Of a stretch of 64,000 nucleotides of DNA, positions 15,778-24,571 are shown in pieces. How positions within the stretch are numbered: position 1 is the first letter of the stretch; each line of letters opens with the position of its first letter. The position numbers and the translations under genes are program-made. The DNA is from Agathobacter ruminis (lineage in GTDB: Bacteria; Bacillota; Clostridia; Lachnospirales; Lachnospiraceae), in the NCBI RefSeq assembly GCF_002735305.1, contig NZ_PDYG01000064.1:1-64000 (forward strand), read 5' to 3'. The notes below the pieces were generated by a model. That model was given only the letters and a program-made list of their open reading frames with translations. It was not told the DNA's origin and searched no databases.

Positions 15778-16722
15778 TTATGACTCTGTGCGGCGAATAT
15801 TGGTATCCAGGAATCGGTTGAATCCCTGCCATCCGTAATCATTTTCCGCCACAGTTGACATTGTTTCTTTCCATGTTTCCATTTTTGCATCCACGTTATC
15901 GGCAAAGCTTAAGGCAAGAGCCTCTACCAGAGCCGGTTTCTTCGGTGAACCGAATTCCATTTCTCCATGGTGTGCAAGAATGCAGTGCTTTAACTGATTT
16001 GCCTTGCTGACCGGGAAATCAGCGATGGTTCGAATCACTTCTCCGACCCACTCAGCGCCGATGACAATATGGCCGAGCAATTGTCCCGCATCTGTATAAT
16101 CATTTTCCGGGAATTTGGAAAGCTCTTTGATTTTTCCGATATCATGAAGCATCGCAGCGGTCACCAGAAGATCACGATTCAAAATCGGATAATTCTTTGC
16201 AAAAAAATCACAATTGCGTGTCACAGAAAGTGAATGCTCCAACAGTCCGCCGACGAATCCGTGATGCACAGACTTCGCTGCCGAATGGAAACAAAATGCT
16301 TTTTTGATTTCCGGATTCTTAAAGAACCCTTCCAGTACCGCATGATAATGGATATCATGAACCGAATCAACGAATCCAAGCAATTCTGTGTACATCTGCT
16401 CGATGTCGTGCTCCGATACCGGCAAATAGTCAGTCGGGTCGTATTCTCCCGGCTGGCATACTTTCGCACGGCGAATGGTCAATTGCGGTTTTTCCATAAA
16501 GATGCTGACATCTCCACCGACATAGACATAATCCAATGCATCAAATTCTTCTATTCCGGCTGATCCCACATCCCAGATTTTTGCTTCAATGGTTCCAGTC
16601 TTATCCTGAAGGACTACATTGTCATATGGTTTCCCCGCTTTTGTCTCGGCACGCTTTTTGCTCTTTACAAGATAGACATCTGCAATGCGTTCGCCCTCGC
16701 GAAAAGTGTTGATATATTTCAT
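15778..16722 (-). CDS. yhaM: 3'-5' exoribonuclease YhaM (OB fold + HD domain)
   Basis: 314 residues, the usual length for YhaM. The N-terminal OB-fold (residues about 10-90: VYLVKSKKRAETKAGKPYDN ... IEAKIWD) binds nucleic acid. The HD phosphohydrolase domain follows, with HHGFVGGLLEHSL, AAMLHDIGK (metal-binding HD) and LAHHGEMEFG. In B. subtilis YhaM trims RNA and DNA 3' ends. It starts 2 bases after the stop of the upstream HtrA-like gene, so the two are one operon with a terminator behind yhaM. Confidence 0.92.
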   Translation of the reverse strand: MKYINTFREGERIADVYLVKSKKRAETKAGKPYDNVVLQDKTGTIEAKIWDVGSAGIEEFDALDYVYVGGDVSIFMEKPQLTIRRAKVCQPGEYDPTDYLPVSEHDIEQMYTELLGFVDSVHDIHYHAVLEGFFKNPEIKKAFCFHSAAKSVHHGFVGGLLEHSLSVTRNCDFFAKNYPILNRDLLVTAAMLHDIGKIKELSKFPENDYTDAGQLLGHIVIGAEWVGEVIRTIADFPVSKANQLKHCILAHHGEMEFGSPKKPALVEALALSFADNVDAKMETWKETMSTVAENDYGWQGFNRFLDTNIRRTES

Positions 16723-16724
16723 TT

Positions 16725-17978
16725 TTATTTTTCTCCAATCGTTATTTTGTAGGTGATATCGGCATAGCCGTCAGCGCCCTTACGCTGTACCACCATGTTC
16801 AGGGTAGAACCCTGTTCGATGGCGAGCAATACCTCGCCGTATTGATCTGCTGTGGTAATCTCTTCCCCGTTCATTTGGGTAATGATATCTCCCACCTGCA
16901 AACCTGCTTTGGCACCGAGTGATTCCATCTGTACACTCTTGATATAGACACCGGTCGGAAGATTGTATTCATTTGCGATTTTGCTTGTAACCGTTGAGAC
17001 AGACAATCCAAGAGAAGGAATGGTCTTGCCGCCGGTCAGCAAATCAATCATGGTTTCAAGATTGGTCATAGTTACCGCAGTGATGGTATTTCCCTCATCG
17101 CTGATGCCCTGCATGACCACACCGATCATTTCTCCGTCAGTATTGATCAGAATACCGCTTCCGGATGAATTAGAAACAATATCGGTACTGAATACCTTAA
17201 AATTGTGATCCACGATAGAAGCTTCCAGATTTGTCGCAGTCACGGTTCCCGTCAATACGGAAAAGGAACTGCCGAGCGGGCTGCCAAGCGCAATGACAAT
17301 CGTACCCGGTGTCACGGAAGCGGCAGAACCGGTCTGTGCAATTGCCACACGACCGAGTGTCGTATCCTGCATATCATCCTTTTTTACTGCAATCACAGCC
17401 AGTCCGATATTCTTGTCGGCGCCAATCACCTGTGCATCTACCGTCGTATTATCAATAAATGTTACACGCACACCGTCACTGCCATGAATCAGTTTCTGTT
17501 CCGTCAGGATATAAAACACCTTGGAATTTTCGGAGATGATCACACCACTTCCTTCTCCTTCCGATTCATAGGAATCATTAAACCAGTCCGTGTCATTGGT
17601 CACACTGGTAATTACGACAATGGACTTGTTTGCAGTCTGTCCGATTTTGTATAACTGTGTCTGAAGCTTTTGATAATCCTCCAGGGATAATGTCGGATCC
17701 ACGACAACCGGATCCGGCTTTTGTGTCTGTGTCTCCTGAACCTGTGTCTGGGTCGGCTGCGGCTGCGTCTCAGTTGCCGTCTGTGTGTCCGCCTCTGCAA
17801 GCATCAGACCGCGTCTCTTCAACAGGTGCGGCAAAAGCAGCGCCGTTATTGCACAAAAAATAACCGCAAAACAAATTGCAGATCCTGCGGCAACAAGAAA
17901 TTTCCGATATATTTTTTTCCGGTTAATCGGCTTGTCCTTAATTGTCTCACGGACAAATTCGTTTTTGTTTTCGTCCAT
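16725..17978 (-). CDS. Membrane-anchored HtrA-like protein with degenerate protease triad and PDZ domain
   Basis: 417 residues from ATG 17978 (AGAGAGGT upstream). A short cytoplasmic head precedes one membrane helix (about residues 24-50, VAAGSAICFAVIFCAITALL). A Thr/Gln-rich linker, a trypsin-like domain (about 95-310) and a C-terminal PDZ domain (about 320-405: GVYIKSVQMESLGAKAGLQV) follow. By fold alignment TNNHV becomes TEQKL (Lys162 for His), the aspartate of DLAV becomes Gly192, and the GNSGG serine motif becomes NSSGSG (270-275). All three catalytic positions seem lost. It may be a scaffold or envelope-stress sensor rather than a protease. Divergent from mutS2 and in operon with yhaM. 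Confidence 0.8.
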   Translation of the reverse strand: MDENKNEFVRETIKDKPINRKKIYRKFLVAAGSAICFAVIFCAITALLLPHLLKRRGLMLAEADTQTATETQPQPTQTQVQETQTQKPDPVVVDPTLSLEDYQKLQTQLYKIGQTANKSIVVITSVTNDTDWFNDSYESEGEGSGVIISENSKVFYILTEQKLIHGSDGVRVTFIDNTTVDAQVIGADKNIGLAVIAVKKDDMQDTTLGRVAIAQTGSAASVTPGTIVIALGSPLGSSFSVLTGTVTATNLEASIVDHNFKVFSTDIVSNSSGSGILINTDGEMIGVVMQGISDEGNTITAVTMTNLETMIDLLTGGKTIPSLGLSVSTVTSKIANEYNLPTGVYIKSVQMESLGAKAGLQVGDIITQMNGEEITTADQYGEVLLAIEQGSTLNMVVQRKGADGYADITYKITIGEK

Positions 17979-18082
17979 TCGGTACCTCTCTAAAAACACC
18001 TTTTTTATTATAAGCAGAAAATGCATGTGATGCAATAACTTTCCCCTTTTTTATCATACCTTTATCGAGTATAATAGTAGCC

Positions 18083-20464
18083 ATGAATGAGAAAGTTTTA
18101 CACACATTGGAATACGACAAAATTATACGGACACTCTCCGAATATGCATCCTGCGAGGAGGCCAAAAAGCGCTGTCTTCATTTGCAGCCGCAGACCGATC
18201 GTGCCGTCATCGGGAATCTGATTCAGCTGACAGATGACGCACTCAGCCGCCTGTATCGCAAATCCAATATCAGCTTTTCGGGAGTTCACAATATCAAGGC
18301 ATCTCTGAAACGACTCGAAATCGGGGCATCGCTCAACACGAGTGAATTTTTGCAAATCATCTCCCTGCTTGAGGTGGCAGGCCGCGCAAAAGCTTACAAC
18401 CGCACCGAACGAGAAGAAGAACAGCAGGACAGCCTGACCTCATTATTCTCTCAGCTTGAACCGCTGACTCCGTTAAAGGAAGAATTAAAGCGCTGTATTC
18501 TCGGAGAGGATGAAATTGCGGACGATGCCAGTCCGACCCTGCACAAAATCCGTAAATCCATCGGTGGCATGAATGACAGAATCCATGCCCAACTGACCAA
18601 GCTGATGAACAATTCATCCACGCGTCTTGCACTGCAGGATGCCGTTGTGACCATGCGCGACGGACGCTATTGTCTACCGGTCAAGGCAGACTCCAAATCG
18701 CAGGTTCCCGGCATGGTTCATGACCAGTCTTCCAGCGGTTCCACACTCTTTATCGAGCCGATGGCCGTGGTCAATCTCAACAATGAATTGCGTGAATTGT
18801 TTTTAAAAGAAAAAGCCGAAATCGAAGTCATTCTGCAGACACTTTCGCAAAAAGTATTTGAATATGCCGAAGTGCTTGCAGCCGATTACGAATTGCTGGC
18901 AGAGCTTGATTTTATATTTGCCAAGGCCGGATTTGCCAAGACCTATTCCGGCATGGCTCCGACCTTCAATGAGCGTGGATATATCCATATCCGTCAGGGA
19001 CGCCATCCCCTTTTGGATGCAAAAAAAGTGGTCCCGATTGATGTCACACTCGGCGACAGTTACAAACAGCTGATTGTCACCGGTCCAAATACCGGTGGCA
19101 AAACCGTCTCCTTAAAGACAGTCGGTCTGCTTACCCTGATGGGCCAGTCCGGACTTTTGATTCCGGCAGCAGATCGTTCGGAGCTGTCCATTTTTGAGGA
19201 GGTCTTTGCCGATATCGGTGATGAGCAAAGCATTGAGCAATCGCTCAGTACCTTCTCTTCTCATATGACGAATATTGTCCGAATCCTGCAGAAAGCCGAC
19301 GACCGCAGTCTCGTTCTCTTTGACGAATTGTGTGCCGGAACAGATCCGACAGAAGGTGCCGCACTTGCGATTTCCATCCTGCACCGCCTGCATCAGTTCG
19401 GTTCTGTTGTGATGGCAACCACACATTACAGTGAATTAAAGGTCTATGCCTTAACCACAGACGGCGTCGAGAATGCCTGCTGTGAATTCAATGTCGAAAC
19501 ATTAAGCCCGACCTATCGCCTGCTGGTCGGCATCCCGGGTAAGAGTAACGCATTTGCAATTTCCCTCAAACTCGGACTGCCTGACGATCTGATTGACGAT
19601 GCCAGACAGCGTCTCAGTGACAGCGATGTCGCATTCGAAGATTTGCTGACCGACCTTGAGACCAGCCGCGTGACCATCGAACGTGAGCGTGAAGAAATCA
19701 GTCGCTACAAAGCGCAGATTGAAGATCTCAAGAAACAGACAGAAGCCAAGCGCGACAATCTTGAGGAGCGCCGTGAAAAGATTCTGCGTGATGCAAATGA
19801 AGAGGCTTATCGCATCCTCAAAGAAGCAAAGGATGTGGCAGACAAAACCATCCGCAATATGAACAAATACGGACAGGCTATCGCACCGATCAGTGAAATG
19901 GAAAAAGAACGTTCCGCAATTCGCGACAAAATGTCCGAAAAAGAAAAGCGGCTCGCTTTGAAAGCCAAACCTGCCAAATCCGGCAAAAAAGCGCCGAAGA
20001 ATCTGCGTATCGGTGACAGTGTCAAAGTGCTCTCGATGAATATCAAAGGCACGGTGCATTCTCTGCCGAATGCCAAGGGCGATCTGTATGTGCAGATGGG
20101 TATTCTCCGGTCCCTTGTCAATATCAATGACATCGAACTGGTCAATGAGGATACTGCTGCACCGCTCAAAAAGAAATACGGCGGTGGTGGAAGCAAAATT
20201 AAAGCCACCAAATCGGCCTATGTTTCTACAGAAATCAATCTGATTGGAATGACGGTCGACGAGGCGATTGCACATCTCGACAAATATCTGGACGATGCCT
20301 ACATTGCGCATCTGCCAAGCGTACGTATTGTTCACGGAAAAGGAACCGGCGCATTGCGCAATGCCGTACACGGCCACTTAAAGAAGCTCAAATATGTCAA
20401 GAGCTTCAACCTCGGAGAATTCGGAGAAGGCGATGCGGGAGTCACCATCGCACATTTTGAATAA
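18083..20464 (+). CDS. mutS2: Endonuclease MutS2 (RqcU-type) with Smr domain
   Basis: 793 residues, normal for MutS2. Walker A TGPNTGGKT, Walker B LVLFDELCAGTDP, the IEQSLSTFSSHM signature, a long coiled coil (about 520-620) with KOW-like segment, and a C-terminal Smr domain (LIGMTVDEAIAHLDKYLDDA ... IVHGKGTGALR). MutS2 in Firmicutes suppresses recombination and, by recent work, splits collided ribosomes. No mismatch-binding domain is present. A TATAAT (18070-18075) lies only 7 bases before ATG and no ribosome site is visible, so the mRNA may be leaderless. The response-regulator gene follows within 26 bases. Confidence 0.95.
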   Translation: MNEKVLHTLEYDKIIRTLSEYASCEEAKKRCLHLQPQTDRAVIGNLIQLTDDALSRLYRKSNISFSGVHNIKASLKRLEIGASLNTSEFLQIISLLEVAGRAKAYNRTEREEEQQDSLTSLFSQLEPLTPLKEELKRCILGEDEIADDASPTLHKIRKSIGGMNDRIHAQLTKLMNNSSTRLALQDAVVTMRDGRYCLPVKADSKSQVPGMVHDQSSSGSTLFIEPMAVVNLNNELRELFLKEKAEIEVILQTLSQKVFEYAEVLAADYELLAELDFIFAKAGFAKTYSGMAPTFNERGYIHIRQGRHPLLDAKKVVPIDVTLGDSYKQLIVTGPNTGGKTVSLKTVGLLTLMGQSGLLIPAADRSELSIFEEVFADIGDEQSIEQSLSTFSSHMTNIVRILQKADDRSLVLFDELCAGTDPTEGAALAISILHRLHQFGSVVMATTHYSELKVYALTTDGVENACCEFNVETLSPTYRLLVGIPGKSNAFAISLKLGLPDDLIDDARQRLSDSDVAFEDLLTDLETSRVTIEREREEISRYKAQIEDLKKQTEAKRDNLEERREKILRDANEEAYRILKEAKDVADKTIRNMNKYGQAIAPISEMEKERSAIRDKMSEKEKRLALKAKPAKSGKKAPKNLRIGDSVKVLSMNIKGTVHSLPNAKGDLYVQMGILRSLVNINDIELVNEDTAAPLKKKYGGGGSKIKATKSAYVSTEINLIGMTVDEAIAHLDKYLDDAYIAHLPSVRIVHGKGTGALRNAVHGHLKKLKYVKSFNLGEFGEGDAGVTIAHFE

Positions 20465-20490
20465 CAGTTTGTATGAAAAGGAGGACCATC

Positions 20491-21192
20491 ATGGTCGCAA
20501 AACAAAAAATACTGATTGTGGACGATGATAATAACATCGCGGAATTAATCTCTCTGTACCTGACCAAAGAATGCTATGATACACAAATCGTCAACGACGG
20601 CGAAGAAGCCCTAAAAGCATTTGACAACTACCATCCGAATCTGATTCTTCTGGACCTGATGCTTCCTGGCATCGACGGCTATCAGGTTTGCCGCGAGATT
20701 CGCAGCAAATCCAATGTTCCGATTATCATGCTCTCCGCCAAAGGTGAAGTCTTTGACAAAGTGCTCGGACTCGAACTCGGGGCTGACGATTATATTATGA
20801 AGCCGTTTGACTCAAAGGAAATGGTTGCCCGTGTCAAAGCGGTTCTTCGCCGCTATCAGGCGCCAAAAGCCGAACCTGCCGTTACCACTGATGTACGACT
20901 GGTGGAATTCGCAGACCTGTCAATCAATCTGACCAACTATACGGTTCTCTTCCGCGGGCGCAATCTTGAGATGCCGCCAAAGGAGATGGAACTGTTATAT
21001 TTCCTCGCATCCTCACCAAACCAGGTATTTACCCGCGAACAGTTGCTGAACAATATCTGGGGATATGATTATGCCGGAGACACCCGTACCGTCGATGTCC
21101 ATGTCAAACGCCTGCGCGAAAAGCTGAACAGCCATGACGCCTGGGAAATTGCGACCGTCTGGGGCATCGGATACAAATTTGAAACCAAATAG
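20491..21192 (+). CDS. OmpR/PhoB-family response regulator
   Basis: 233 residues from ATG 20491 (AAGGAGG 7 bases upstream, preferred over an ATG at 20473). Receiver domain: acidic pair DDD near residue 11, phosphoacceptor Asp in LILLDLMLPGIDG, Lys in IMKPFD. The C-terminal winged helix ends TVWGIGYKFE. It acts with the histidine kinase 16 bases downstream. Close to mutS2, it may be read from the same transcript. The signal is unknown. Confidence 0.95.
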   Translation: MVAKQKILIVDDDNNIAELISLYLTKECYDTQIVNDGEEALKAFDNYHPNLILLDLMLPGIDGYQVCREIRSKSNVPIIMLSAKGEVFDKVLGLELGADDYIMKPFDSKEMVARVKAVLRRYQAPKAEPAVTTDVRLVEFADLSINLTNYTVLFRGRNLEMPPKEMELLYFLASSPNQVFTREQLLNNIWGYDYAGDTRTVDVHVKRLREKLNSHDAWEIATVWGIGYKFETK

Positions 21193-21208
21193 ACCATAGG
21201 AATTTGCC

Positions 21209-22645
21209 ATGAAAAAGACACTCTACCTAAAGTTGCTCGGCAGTTATCTGATTTTTGCACTCATCGCATTTGTCATTGTCGGTTTCTTTACCCAGTTTCA
21301 AATCACCAAGAATGAGCAAAAAGCCGAAGCGATGGCGCTCTATCGTGAGGCCAATCAGATTGCCGAAAATTATGCACGCCAGGTTTTTAAACCCAAAATG
21401 GAATACGCGGAATACATCCAAAACGAGATGGAAACACTCGCCAAATACAATGATTCCCAGATTCTTTTGATCAAACCGAACGGGGATATCATCCTCAATT
21501 CCGCGGATCGCAAGTGTCTTGAGAAGGCGCTCGACAGCGAATATGAGCATTTGGACGGCTTTAATATCACCGATTTTGGCAATCGTCTTTTTCGCATTGG
21601 CCGCTTCTACGATCTGCAGGACAAGGATCAGCTGATCGTATATGCAACCGTTACCACAAACTATCAGTTGATGGGTTATGTCATCATCATGCGTGATGCC
21701 AACTCCGTCGCTTTATCCGCAAATACCTACATGGGCGCCGTTTTTCTGTCCATGCTTCTGGTCATTGCGGCTTCGTTTATCATTTTGATTTTCTTCACAT
21801 TTCTGGTCTACCGTCCGCTGCGCAAAATCACACTTGCCGCCGACGAATTTGCCCAGGGTGATTTTTCAAACAAAATTGATGTCAAATCGCACGACGAGAT
21901 GGGTATTCTCGCCCACACATTAAATTATATGGCTGAGGAATTGCGTTCCCAGGAGGAGGAACAGCGCAAATTCATTTCCAATGTCTCTCATGACTTCCGC
22001 TCGCCGCTCACTTCCATCAAGGGCTACTGCGAAGCCATGCTTGACGGAACCATTCCTCCGGAAATGCAGGATCGCTATCTGAATATCATTCTCACCGAAA
22101 CAGACCGGCTCAACAAGCTGACGCAGAGTCTGCTGGAACTGAACCGATTCGGCAAACATGAGCGATCCCTCGACATTGCGGAGTTCGACATCAACCGGAT
22201 GATCAAAAATGTCCTCATGACCTTTGAAGGCATCTGCTTCAAGCGTCATATCACATTTGATCTGGTGCTCACCGGCACGGAAATGTTTGTCGTTGCTGAT
22301 ATGTCCAAAATCCAGCAGGTACTCTACAACCTGGTCGACAATGCCATCAAATTCTCGCACAACGATTCCGCCATCAAAATCGAGACCAGCGTCAAAAAAG
22401 ACAAGCTCTTCGTTTCCGTCAAGGATCACGGAATCGGAATTCCGACCGACTCCCTCAAAAAGATTTGGGAGCGCTTTTACAAAACAGATGCATCCCGCGG
22501 ACGCGACAAGCGCGGTGTCGGACTCGGACTCTCCATCGTAAAGGAGATTCTCGCCGTCCACAAACAAAACATCGACGTCATCAGCACCGAAGGGGTCGGC
22601 ACAGAATTTATTTTCACACTGGATATTGCACAGCGCAGCCTTTGA
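21209..22645 (+). CDS. Sensor histidine kinase (HAMP, HisKA, HATPase)
   Basis: 478 residues. A membrane helix (about 10-30) leads to an extracellular sensor of ~150 residues, followed by a second helix (about 175-200) and HAMP. HisKA has the phospho-acceptor FISNVSHDFRSPLTSIKGY, and the ATPase has N, G1 and G2 boxes (LVDNAIKFS, VKDHGIGIP, GVGLGLSIVKEIL). It phosphorylates the preceding response regulator. The stop codon lies inside a terminator hairpin, so the operon ends here. Confidence 0.95.
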   Translation: MKKTLYLKLLGSYLIFALIAFVIVGFFTQFQITKNEQKAEAMALYREANQIAENYARQVFKPKMEYAEYIQNEMETLAKYNDSQILLIKPNGDIILNSADRKCLEKALDSEYEHLDGFNITDFGNRLFRIGRFYDLQDKDQLIVYATVTTNYQLMGYVIIMRDANSVALSANTYMGAVFLSMLLVIAASFIILIFFTFLVYRPLRKITLAADEFAQGDFSNKIDVKSHDEMGILAHTLNYMAEELRSQEEEQRKFISNVSHDFRSPLTSIKGYCEAMLDGTIPPEMQDRYLNIILTETDRLNKLTQSLLELNRFGKHERSLDIAEFDINRMIKNVLMTFEGICFKRHITFDLVLTGTEMFVVADMSKIQQVLYNLVDNAIKFSHNDSAIKIETSVKKDKLFVSVKDHGIGIPTDSLKKIWERFYKTDASRGRDKRGVGLGLSIVKEILAVHKQNIDVISTEGVGTEFIFTLDIAQRSL

Positions 22646-22660
22646 TGGTTGCGCTTTTTT
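22633..22660 (+). terminator. Terminator overlapping the histidine kinase stop codon
   Basis: GCGCAGCC pairs with GGTTGCGC (one G-T pair) around TTTGAT, followed by six T. The 5' arm includes the last codons of the kinase gene. Confidence 0.85.
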
Positions 22661-22689
22661 AATACAACAAAATGTGATAAAATGACAAC

Positions 22690-23802
22690 ATGAGCGAGAT
22701 AAAAGAGAAAAAAATTCGCCTGCGCCGAAAGGGCGAACGAAAAAAAATGAGCCGCGTCACGCGCAATCTGATTATTGCTGTGGTGGTTCTTTCGGTAATC
22801 GTGGGAATATTGGGAGCCGCACTGGTCTTAACGGATGTAGAGCTGCGAAAGCTGTCTGCACAGATGACTTATATGCAGGATACGGTCAGTGTCATCAATT
22901 CCAATCTGGATAATTTAGGAACCAATATCACTGCCCAATTGGAAGAAGAGACTTCACTTGTGGAAGATTATCAAATTAAGCTGAAGTCCATTAATTTTGA
23001 GACCAAAACCTATACGGTAGATGTGACAATCGTGCCAAAGGAATTCACGGAATCCACTGAGACCAGCGTCTATTTCGGTACCAAGGAATATCGCATGGAC
23101 AAAGACGGATTTACCTACCACACGACAGCGACACTTCCGATCAACGAAAGTTATGAGGGAAATGTCACGGTTCTTTTCACGGACGGAACCAAGCGCACTA
23201 CCGAAATCATCAAATATTATCATGGCATCGACATCAAAGGACATGATTATATCACCTGTACCGGCGAGACAGAACAAAGTATCAGCAAAGAGGGACTGCT
23301 CTCCGAAAAATCCAACTTAAACATCAAGGTTGACGGTGCACAGCTGTTTTCATTTGAAGAGATTTCGTATGTGGTATCCGTGAACGGCACGGAAGTATAT
23401 ACCTATAATCTGCTCGAGGAATATGAAAAGAAACAGGCTGCCGAAGCCGATACGGATGAACCGGAAGCCGGCCCTGAACCGGAAACAGAAACACAGACCG
23501 AAGATGCCGAATTTGAGACCGAGCCTGTAGACACCATGGAGCAACAGTTTGCACTTGAATATAAGCTCGAGAAACCGCTCGAGGACCTTGACCGCGTTTC
23601 TACCATGGTACGCCTCAAGACGACAGACGGATATATCATGACCTATGATATCAGCAACAGCACCATCACTGCTGCCGTCAATGCAGAAAAGCCGGAAGAT
23701 CCTCCAACCTATGCGGTCACAAAAGATGAAATCACACGGCTGCTGTTTATCTTTTATGATTCCAATGGGGGCACCTATCGCAAGACGGTTGCCATTCATT
23801 AA
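22690..23802 (+). CDS. Membrane-anchored extracytoplasmic protein of unknown function
   Basis: 370 residues. A basic cytoplasmic head (KKIRLRRKGERKK) is followed by one membrane helix (about 24-50, LIIAVVVLSVIVGILGAALV), a coiled-coil-like stretch, and two or more beta-rich (Ig-like) segments. An acidic Glu/Thr-rich insert (about 245-275) splits the outer part. No family is recognised. It has its own weak -10 (TAAAAT) just before ATG and no clear ribosome site. Placed after a two-component system, it may be a regulated envelope protein. A mobile palindromic element is inserted at its stop codon. Confidence 0.75.
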   Translation: MSEIKEKKIRLRRKGERKKMSRVTRNLIIAVVVLSVIVGILGAALVLTDVELRKLSAQMTYMQDTVSVINSNLDNLGTNITAQLEEETSLVEDYQIKLKSINFETKTYTVDVTIVPKEFTESTETSVYFGTKEYRMDKDGFTYHTTATLPINESYEGNVTVLFTDGTKRTTEIIKYYHGIDIKGHDYITCTGETEQSISKEGLLSEKSNLNIKVDGAQLFSFEEISYVVSVNGTEVYTYNLLEEYEKKQAAEADTDEPEAGPEPETETQTEDAEFETEPVDTMEQQFALEYKLEKPLEDLDRVSTMVRLKTTDGYIMTYDISNSTITAAVNAEKPEDPPTYAVTKDEITRLLFIFYDSNGGTYRKTVAIH

Positions 23803-23808
23803 TTTTAT
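23801..23808. repeat. Target-site duplication, left, of palindromic element copy 1
   Basis: AATTTTAT directly abuts the element. The partner at 24406-24413 reads AATTTTAC (7 of 8 identical). It includes the last two bases of the upstream stop codon. Confidence 0.6.
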
Positions 23809-24405
23809 GTTACCATTCACCGTCTGTATTGCCTAATATCCTCAGCCCATAAACCCGGTAAGCCCTTCACGATTTTGCGAATATTTTAGGTTTTCAATAT
23901 GTAAAAGGTGAGCATCACTCATGTGTCTTTTGATGAATGAACTATTTTGAAAAAAGGTTTATGAAGTGGCGGACACTTAATTTATTGATATTATGTACTC
24001 CTCAGTCTAAGGGATACCCGGGTTCAGACTCCGTTTGCCAAGTGAAATGACAAAATGAGTTTTGTGTTTATAAGCATCATGCATTACGCAACGTCGTGTT
24101 GCAATCGCATTTGCACCGCCATCCGTGGCGGCGCATGCCTATAAACATCAAAACTCATTTTTATTTCACTAGGGCGCACTCCAATTCACCCGGGTATCCT
24201 TTAGATGAGAAGTACATATACGAAAGTTTTGGGTGTCCGCCAACCATAAAACTTTTTTCAAAATTGTACAGGCATTCAAAAGACATATGGTAATCAGGAT
24301 GCGAGCTTTTGCATATATGAAAACCAAAATATTCTTGCAAAGTGAAGGGGATACCGGGTCTATGGGCTGAGGATATTTATCATAAAACAGACTATGAATG
24401 GTAAC
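23809..24405 (+). mobile_element. Palindromic MITE-like element, copy 1 (597 bp)
   Basis: The element runs from GTTACCATTCAC to TGAATGGTAAC and is an imperfect palindrome over its whole length. The arms pair, for example GGATACCCGGG with CCCGGGTATCC, and AAATGAGTTTTG with CAAAACTCATTT. The apex carries two small hairpins (GCAAC/GTTGC, 24088-24102; CCGCC/GGCGG, 24116-24131). It has no credible gene. A reverse-complement copy lies at 42742-43337. Flanking 8-bp repeats indicate transposition. It sits between a stop codon and a terminator (24430-24469) and, relative to the upstream gene, has the same orientation as copy 2. I know of no named family that fits; a non-autonomous element moved by an outside transposase is the best explanation. 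Confidence 0.85.
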
Positions 24406-24413
24406 AATTTTAC
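24406..24413. repeat. Target-site duplication, right, of palindromic element copy 1
   Basis: AATTTTAC, abutting the right end of the element; partner of 23801-23808. Confidence 0.6.
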
Positions 24414-24429
24414 AATCAACAAAGCACAC

Positions 24430-24469
24430 AAAAAACGAGTTTCTGCACGATGCAGGAAACTCGTTTTTT
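24430..24469. terminator. Bidirectional terminator at the end of the galactan operon
   Basis: AACGAGTTTCTGCA pairs with TGCAGGAAACTCGTT, flanked by A-runs and T-runs. It serves the minus-strand galactan operon and the plus-strand membrane-protein gene behind the inserted element. The ~100 bases from here to 24572 show no other feature. Confidence 0.9.
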
Positions 24470-24571
24470 CTATTCTAAAGAATGCTTCAAGGGGGAATTA
24501 GAAACATTCCAAGAATCCACCCGTATATACGCAAATATTGTATCGCATATTCCACAAAATCGCAATTATCA

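Noticed and set aside
19502-20377. 291-codon minus-strand frame opposite mutS2
   Set aside because: Shadow of the MutS2 coiled coil and Smr domain; Phe/Cys/His-rich and without a ribosome site.
23809-24405. Palindromic repeat as a group II intron or a known large RNA such as ROOL or OLE
   Set aside because: It is one long rod-like palindrome with target duplications and shows no domain V, no intron-encoded protein and no resemblance I can see to those RNAs.
24096-24429. Short frames inside the palindromic element (65 and 86 codons)
   Set aside because: No ribosome sites, and the frames follow from the palindrome; not conserved in frame between the two copies.
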